A stretch of DNA of 10,793 bases from PCC-6802 sp031388585 (GTDB taxonomy: Bacteria; Cyanobacteriota; Cyanobacteriia; Pseudanabaenales; Pseudanabaenaceae). The stretch spans positions 1-10,793 of the forward strand of contig JANMRU010000060.1 in NCBI GenBank assembly GCA_031388585.1. The letters are read 5' to 3'. Under the pieces are notes generated by a model, which saw nothing but the letters and a program-made list of their open reading frames with translations, was not told where the DNA came from and did no database searches. A program made the translations under genes and the position numbers. This document shows positions 6,931-10,793 of the stretch, in pieces. Within the stretch, counting starts at the first letter, position 1, and each line of letters opens with the position of its first letter.

Positions 6931-8271
6931 CTATGCCTGCTTCATCAGATATTCCTTCCGATATTGATAACGGCGATAAACCCACCGGAAGTATGTGTTG
7001 GGATTGGGAGCCTGGCGATAGCGTTCTTCAAGATTGAGTCGATCCCAAAAGGCAACAAAGTTGGCATAGCGTTCGGCTTTTGTGGATACCCGTAGAACTC
7101 GATAATCTACGAGTAAGAGTTCAAACAATGTCTGCGGAAATGGTGCGCCAGCCACTGTAATCATTGAAGGTACTAAGTTTAGAAGTGAGATAAAAAAGGT
7201 GACAATGTAGTCGAATAGATTTGGTGGCGGCAGTCGATCTAGCAAATTCTTATGCATAACCATACTCACCACCGAGTTGTAGCGGACATTGGTATAGCGC
7301 TCCAGAATGTGCTGATTGAGGCGCTGATAATCTTGGTTGATTAGATCCAGAGGCACTTGGGGATAGGCATGATGAATGGCATGATTAATAATCCCACCAT
7401 TGCCCAACACGCTATATAACCACAAAGGCACTTTAAATAATCCCTCACAGGTGCGATAGTCAAAGATGCCATTACTCTCAAAACTATTACGGCGATCGGT
7501 GGCAGAGTGAACGATGCCAGCACTCGAAATTTGAACACCTGCTAAAACATTAAGCGGAATCAAGTGAAAAACTAGCAGGAAATAGGAACCATACCATAGT
7601 TCCAAAGCGATCGCCGCTATATATGTGTAGAATCCGACAATCTCAATCAGTAACTTACGCCGATTAATCAATTCTTGTTGACAAAACTGTCGGTCAAATA
7701 GAAATTTGAGTAAAATCCAGGGACGCACGAAATAGTTGAGAGGAATCTGGTCGAATGTAATCCAAACCTCAGAAAAGATACGGGCGGCGTTGCCAACATC
7801 GTTATAGTGGGCGGCACAGTGGCGACGCTTAAACAAGGCTGGAGAAATTCCTGTTAGGGGCAAGCCAAAGCGATCGACGCTCTCGTCTATCCAACCCACC
7901 CCTGTCAGATTGCTGGGAGAATGCACTCGCATGTGCATGACTTCTCCCTTTTGTACCGCAAATAGAGCGGCAATAAATAAAGGAATTCCCCACCAAAAGG
8001 CGTAGGAGGGAAAGTTCAAGTGTAGATAGAGATAGGAAAGGAATAGCGCGATGAAACCGCAGATAAACAAAGCTAGATTCTTACGCTCGATCGCTTGGAA
8101 ATCTTTGCGAGAATAACGGCTGTGAATGTCTTTTTTGAACCATTTCATGAAGTCCATGAATTGATCTTCAAACATCTCCTGTTTGTTGAGACCTTGGTGC
8201 GATTGAAAGTCTTGATAGTCGTCAAAATCTTCGTAAACAGCAGGCAGTTGAGGCTCAGATAGTTTTGACAT
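6931..8271 (-). CDS. Divergent membrane desaturase/hydroxylase-like diiron protein
   Basis: The 446-residue membrane protein has three histidine clusters in the order and spacing of the fatty acid desaturase superfamily: HMRVH (113-117), HCAAH (151-155, followed by YNDVGNAAR) and HAIHH (297-301, followed by AYPQVP). An extra His is in IVHSATD (255). The second box lacks the adjacent HH of ordinary desaturases, which sets it apart from the other desaturase in this window. Hydrophobic segments lie at ~67-85, ~91-106, ~208-225 and ~229-250. The first ~60 residues are acidic and polar and probably cytoplasmic. The C-terminal ~110 residues beyond the boxes form an unusual extension ending in an Arg/Tyr/Lys-rich stretch. 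A good AGGAG ribosome site precedes the ATG, which follows the sulfotransferase stop by 54 nt. It probably desaturates or hydroxylates a lipid, but I recognise no characterised relative and the substrate is open. Confidence 0.78.
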   Translation of the reverse strand: MSKLSEPQLPAVYEDFDDYQDFQSHQGLNKQEMFEDQFMDFMKWFKKDIHSRYSRKDFQAIERKNLALFICGFIALFLSYLYLHLNFPSYAFWWGIPLFIAALFAVQKGEVMHMRVHSPSNLTGVGWIDESVDRFGLPLTGISPALFKRRHCAAHYNDVGNAARIFSEVWITFDQIPLNYFVRPWILLKFLFDRQFCQQELINRRKLLIEIVGFYTYIAAIALELWYGSYFLLVFHLIPLNVLAGVQISSAGIVHSATDRRNSFESNGIFDYRTCEGLFKVPLWLYSVLGNGGIINHAIHHAYPQVPLDLINQDYQRLNQHILERYTNVRYNSVVSMVMHKNLLDRLPPPNLFDYIVTFFISLLNLVPSMITVAGAPFPQTLFELLLVDYRVLRVSTKAERYANFVAFWDRLNLEERYRQAPNPNTYFRWVYRRYQYRKEYLMKQA

Positions 8272-8277
8272 TGTATG

Positions 8278-8282
8278 CTCCT
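8278..8282 (-). promoter_or_regulatory. Ribosome binding site of the divergent desaturase-like gene
   Basis: AGGAG on the minus strand stands 6 nt before the ATG at 8271. This supports that start codon. Confidence 0.7.
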
Positions 8283-8318
8283 AATTGTAATAACTTTGAT
8301 TGTTAACCAGTTAATTTT

Positions 8319-8327
8319 TCCTCCTTT
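8319..8327 (-). promoter_or_regulatory. Strong Shine-Dalgarno-like AAAGGAGGA with no start codon after it
   Basis: AAAGGAGGA overlaps the sulfotransferase stop codon (TAA, 8328-8326) and is a near-perfect complement of the 16S rRNA 3' end. No ATG, GTG or TTG follows at normal spacing. The next gene starts about 48 nt further on with its own AGGAG. A small inverted repeat TTAAC-TG-GTTAA (8302-8313) lies between the two. It may be a ribosome standby site helping terminating ribosomes reinitiate, or a remnant of an older start. Confidence 0.45.
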
Positions 8328-9465
8328 AAATTCGATCGCCCATAGTATTGGTATAGCCAAGTTTTTGAAAAGCAAACGCCCAGCGACAATCTATGAGTTC
8401 TCGTTCTTGGGCAGACAGATGAAATTGGTTTTTTTGATAGGACTTTTGCGAGGCAATATAAGATTCAAATGCAGGTAGTGCTTCATTAAAACTTGGCAAG
8501 TCAAGTTCTTTGTAAATAAGCTGTAAGACTTGCAGAGGATCTCGTTCCAGGTCTTCAAAGCCTACCTCAATTATCTGCCCAAATGGAATCAATGGGCGAT
8601 CGCTAAAGAACTGCTGCATCATATCTTCATACAGTTCGAGTATTGTGCGATCGGCATTATCTGGATCGATCGACTGAAGCGTCGTTAATGACAGCAAACT
8701 ATGGCGGAGGTTGCGGGTGGAGGCAAAGACATCGTAGGGACAACGGTGGATGTGGATAAACTTTGCCCCTGGGAACAACTCTAACAACAAACGAATTCTG
8801 GCCGTGTTAACGGGATTTTTTAAGACGAGTTGCTTCCCATTTGCATGAATGGTGGCGATTTGTAGCAGTCGGTAATACTTGTGTTTAATCTCTCGCATAA
8901 ATGCTTCAGAGGCATCCTGCAACAACACGAATTTCTTAAAGAGTTTCAGTGTGCTGTGGGGAAATAGAAACTGCGTATAAAAGGAATAGGGCATGGTCTT
9001 AGCTAGCGCAATTTCATCTTCCTGGGGAGCATCAATGGGCCAAGTCATATTGTCCATCGGTCGTTTGACAGGAAAAACTTTCGACAACAAAGACTTGAGC
9101 CAGTTTCCGCCAACTAATGAGCAATCGGGAACTATTGACTGATACATAGACAGATAACCAAACGCTGGATCTTGACCGATCAGATTGTGTAGGTGCGTTG
9201 TGCCGCTGCGCCAATGACCAATAATAAAGATAGGGGGGCGATCGATGGGGGTATTGGTAATCTGCCGATCCCAAACCATCTTCTCCCACAGACGAAGAGG
9301 CAAGGTAAAGAGGCTAGTAAACACGATCAGGAGCAGGCGCAACCCATAGCGGGGATGAATCCCAACCGCATAGTGGGTGAGCCGAAATATGTTGCTCAGT
9401 CGGGTGAATCCGATTAATCCGATCTGATAACCAAGCTGGCTACTCTTTGATGAGTCTATATTCAT
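8326..9465 (-). CDS. PAPS-dependent sulfotransferase (Sulfotransfer_3-like)
   Basis: The 379-residue protein has both binding sites for the sulfate donor PAPS. The 5'-phosphosulfate loop is IIGHWRSGTTHLHNLI (81-96). The 3'-phosphate site is FIHIHRCPYDVFAST (236-250), with Arg241 and Ser249 at the expected RxPxxxxxS spacing. Other family marks are APQEDEIAL (146-153) and LKNP (215-218). Family members move sulfate onto hydroxyl or amino groups of lipids, sugars or small molecules. A hydrophobic stretch at ~41-58 flanked by Arg/Lys could bind the membrane, which fits a lipophilic acceptor. The start is set at ATG 9465, which forms an ATGA overlap with the upstream dehydrogenase stop. An in-frame start at 9501 would overlap that gene by 40 nt and looks less likely. 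Its neighbours are hydroxylase and dehydrogenase genes, so a hydroxylated product of theirs is the likely acceptor; that is inference. Confidence 0.88.
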   Translation of the reverse strand: MNIDSSKSSQLGYQIGLIGFTRLSNIFRLTHYAVGIHPRYGLRLLLIVFTSLFTLPLRLWEKMVWDRQITNTPIDRPPIFIIGHWRSGTTHLHNLIGQDPAFGYLSMYQSIVPDCSLVGGNWLKSLLSKVFPVKRPMDNMTWPIDAPQEDEIALAKTMPYSFYTQFLFPHSTLKLFKKFVLLQDASEAFMREIKHKYYRLLQIATIHANGKQLVLKNPVNTARIRLLLELFPGAKFIHIHRCPYDVFASTRNLRHSLLSLTTLQSIDPDNADRTILELYEDMMQQFFSDRPLIPFGQIIEVGFEDLERDPLQVLQLIYKELDLPSFNEALPAFESYIASQKSYQKNQFHLSAQERELIDCRWAFAFQKLGYTNTMGDRI

Positions 9466-10247
9466 GGCATACCATCCATTATTGTTGGGCGTGGAAACCA
9501 CTGTTCGGCGACGTAATTTAACACTGAGTCCCTCACAACATTAGGCAGGATGCCCAGTATATTTAAGAACTGATAGGACCAGTAAGGGAAGCAGTAGAAA
9601 CGCCGCCGTTGCTCGATCGCACGCACAATTTTGGCGATCGCAACTTCCTGCTGCATACACCAGCGATTCGGCACCTGTTCCTTAACAGTCATCTCAGTTT
9701 CCACAAAACTCGGACAAATGGTGGTGACATGAATGCCATGGGGCTTTAAATCTCTGTACAGTCCCTCTAATAGATAATTAACCGCTACTTTGGATGCACA
9801 GTAAGCGCTAATTCGAGGTAGGGCGTGCAAGGCAGCCATACTGGAAATCCCGACGATTTGGCCCTGGCCCCGTAATAGCATTGCGTCGATCGCTGGAGCT
9901 AGGGTGTTGGCTACCCCGATTACATTGGTCTGCATGAGCTGTTCGACTTGCTCAAGATCGAGTTTAGCCTCTAGGTTTTGCGCCGTAATCCCAGCATTGG
10001 CGATCGCCAGCTCAATCGGCCCCAAGTCTTTTTCCACCATCGCCACAACATCAGCCATCGCCTGCTTTTGGGTCACATCGGCGACATAAATTTTCAGATG
10101 TCCGTAGCGGCACTGCGGTTCTTGATAAAGAGCCAGAAGTTTTGCTTCTCGACGAGCGATCGCTGCGACGCTACAGCCGTTTTTGAGATAGTGCAGCGTC
10201 AGCGCATATCCAATCCCAGCAGAGGCTCCTGTAATTAACACAGTCAT
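9462..10247 (-). CDS. Classical short-chain dehydrogenase/reductase
   Basis: This 261-residue SDR interconverts an alcohol and a ketone or aldehyde with a nicotinamide cofactor. It has the nucleotide-binding TGASAGIG (6-13), ADVT (56-59), NAG (84-86), a structural Asn at 108, a catalytic Ser in GISS (135/136), and YCASK with Tyr149 and Lys153. Arg32-Arg33 after the second strand suggest a preference for NADP(H). After the catalytic domain, a hydrophobic and aromatic stretch (~217-245) could sit on the membrane, as in SDRs that handle lipid substrates. The ATG overlaps the stop of the AlkB-like gene (ATGA, 10247-10244) and has a good ribosome site. Its own stop overlaps the sulfotransferase start in the same way. 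The likely job is oxidising or reducing an oxygen group put on by the AlkB-like enzyme; the substrate is unknown. Confidence 0.9.
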   Translation of the reverse strand: MTVLITGASAGIGYALTLHYLKNGCSVAAIARREAKLLALYQEPQCRYGHLKIYVADVTQKQAMADVVAMVEKDLGPIELAIANAGITAQNLEAKLDLEQVEQLMQTNVIGVANTLAPAIDAMLLRGQGQIVGISSMAALHALPRISAYCASKVAVNYLLEGLYRDLKPHGIHVTTICPSFVETEMTVKEQVPNRWCMQQEVAIAKIVRAIEQRRRFYCFPYWSYQFLNILGILPNVVRDSVLNYVAEQWFPRPTIMDGMP

Positions 10248-10793
10248 ATTGGAACTTCCTTTTGTTGAGCTTCAAACTGTTCTAAGCAAGGATGGACAAC
10301 CCGCTGAAAAACAGATGGTATCAAGGATAGAAAAAACATCGTCACATGTTGGTATGGGTATACCGGCGAGTAGTTGTTGGCTCTCAAGTAAGGATAGGGA
10401 CAGTTTGGGGCAGCATGATGATCTCCGTGGCGAAACAGATTCAAGAGTGCGAAGTCATGGAGGAATAGCGCCTGCGACCAGGCATGTTGGGCCCCAACTG
10501 GCTCGTATTTGCCTGAAGCATCAACAGTTCGGAGCAAACCATAATGTTGGAGGTAATTCGTCCAGTCGAGTTTTAAGATGGCAATAAAACTTTGCAAAAT
10601 AAAAAACAGCCCCCCTAACCATCCCCAAAGCCAAATCGATAGGGACAACCAGAGCAGACTAAAGCCATACCAGATTAGTAACTCGCTTTGCCATAAAGGC
10701 TTATCAGCTTTGGTGAGGCGCGCTCGTTCGCAGCATAGCGCCCCGTAAAAATTTCCCACAATGCTCTGCCACCAAAAACTATAGAGACTTTGC
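10244..10793 (-). CDS. AlkB-like membrane alkane/fatty-acyl hydroxylase, C-terminal part (5' end outside window)
   Basis: The frame is open to the window edge, giving the last ~183 residues. The readable start begins QSLYSFWWQSIVGNFYGA, which continues in frame before the GTG at 10759, so that GTG is not the true start. Two signatures of AlkB-type diiron hydroxylases are present: NYLQHYGL (AlkB has a near-identical NYxEHYGL, with Gln for Glu here) and FRHGDHHAAPNCPYPYLR, matching the HxDHH box of AlkB. The first two histidine boxes would lie in the missing part. Hydrophobic segments precede the first motif and follow the second. AlkB enzymes hydroxylate terminal CH3 groups of alkanes or fatty chains using oxygen and rubredoxin. 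Translational coupling to the dehydrogenase suggests consecutive steps, hydroxylation then oxidation. A related role such as hydroxylating another lipid is equally possible. Confidence 0.82.
   Translation of the reverse strand, partial: QSLYSFWWQSIVGNFYGALCCERARLTKADKPLWQSELLIWYGFSLLWLSLSIWLWGWLGGLFFILQSFIAILKLDWTNYLQHYGLLRTVDASGKYEPVGAQHAWSQALFLHDFALLNLFRHGDHHAAPNCPYPYLRANNYSPVYPYQHVTMFFLSLIPSVFQRVVHPCLEQFEAQQKEVPI
10255..10261 (-). promoter_or_regulatory. Ribosome binding site of the short-chain dehydrogenase
   Basis: AAGGAAG on the minus strand stands 7 nt before the ATG at 10247, inside the end of the AlkB-like gene. It supports the chosen start and direct ribosome entry besides coupling. 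Confidence 0.6.

Noticed and set aside
9466..9501. Upstream in-frame start for the sulfotransferase at 9501
   Set aside because: It would overlap the dehydrogenase by 40 nt, while ATG 9465 makes a clean ATGA overlap like the one at the previous junction.
9904..10587. Plus-strand frames opposite the dehydrogenase and AlkB-like gene
   Set aside because: They are shadows of the real genes; the conserved SDR and AlkB motifs are all on the minus strand.
10244..10759. AlkB-like gene as a complete short protein starting at GTG 10759
   Set aside because: The frame continues upstream to the window edge with family-like sequence, and the first two histidine boxes would be missing.
1..10793. CRISPR arrays, rRNA and tRNA genes
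   Set aside because: No regularly spaced repeat-spacer pattern and no tRNA or rRNA-like sequence was noticed on either strand by reading; no RNA-gene program was run.

Overview
The window looks like cyanobacterial chromosome. The octamer GCGATCGC (the HIP1 core typical of many cyanobacteria) occurs 13 times, at 1975, 2908, 3025, 3512, 4852, 5917, 6448, 6523, 7607, 8596, 9634, 10000 and 10156. Compact palindromic repeats and the style of the UvrC and desaturase proteins agree with this. I cannot name a genus from the sequence alone.

Left part (1-3812): a minus-strand gene (138-1574) encodes five calcium-loop FG-GAP/VCBS-type repeats joined to a GH16-like glucanase domain. The domain's catalytic signature has lost its central Asp. 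Downstream of it, at 53-108, sit three small hairpins in tandem. A 0.3 kb divergent intergenic region then leads to uvrC (1884-3812, plus strand), the nucleotide excision repair incision subunit. This is the only gene here that can be named with confidence.

Right part (3916 to the window edge): six minus-strand genes read towards uvrC. In transcription order they are an AlkB-like membrane hydroxylase (5' end outside the window), a short-chain dehydrogenase, a PAPS-dependent sulfotransferase, two unrelated-looking three-histidine-box membrane desaturases/hydroxylases, and a flavin-dependent halogenase-like enzyme. The first three genes are joined by ATGA stop/start overlaps, and two of the remaining gaps are only 44-54 nt. 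The set reads as a tailoring pathway that hydroxylates, oxidises, desaturates, sulfates and perhaps halogenates a hydrophobic molecule such as a long-chain lipid or carotenoid. No chain-building genes (PKS, FAS, acyl carrier) are visible, so the core substrate is unknown.

The one large gap in this gene set (6669-6930) holds a 170-bp MITE-like element with 16-bp terminal inverted repeats (15/16 matched), a perfect 10-bp flanking direct repeat and three internal hairpins. It sits 27 bp upstream of the likely start codon of the second desaturase. Reading frames that run into it create a false N-terminal extension of that gene. Without the element and one repeat copy the gap would be 82 bp, so it probably interrupted an existing operon.
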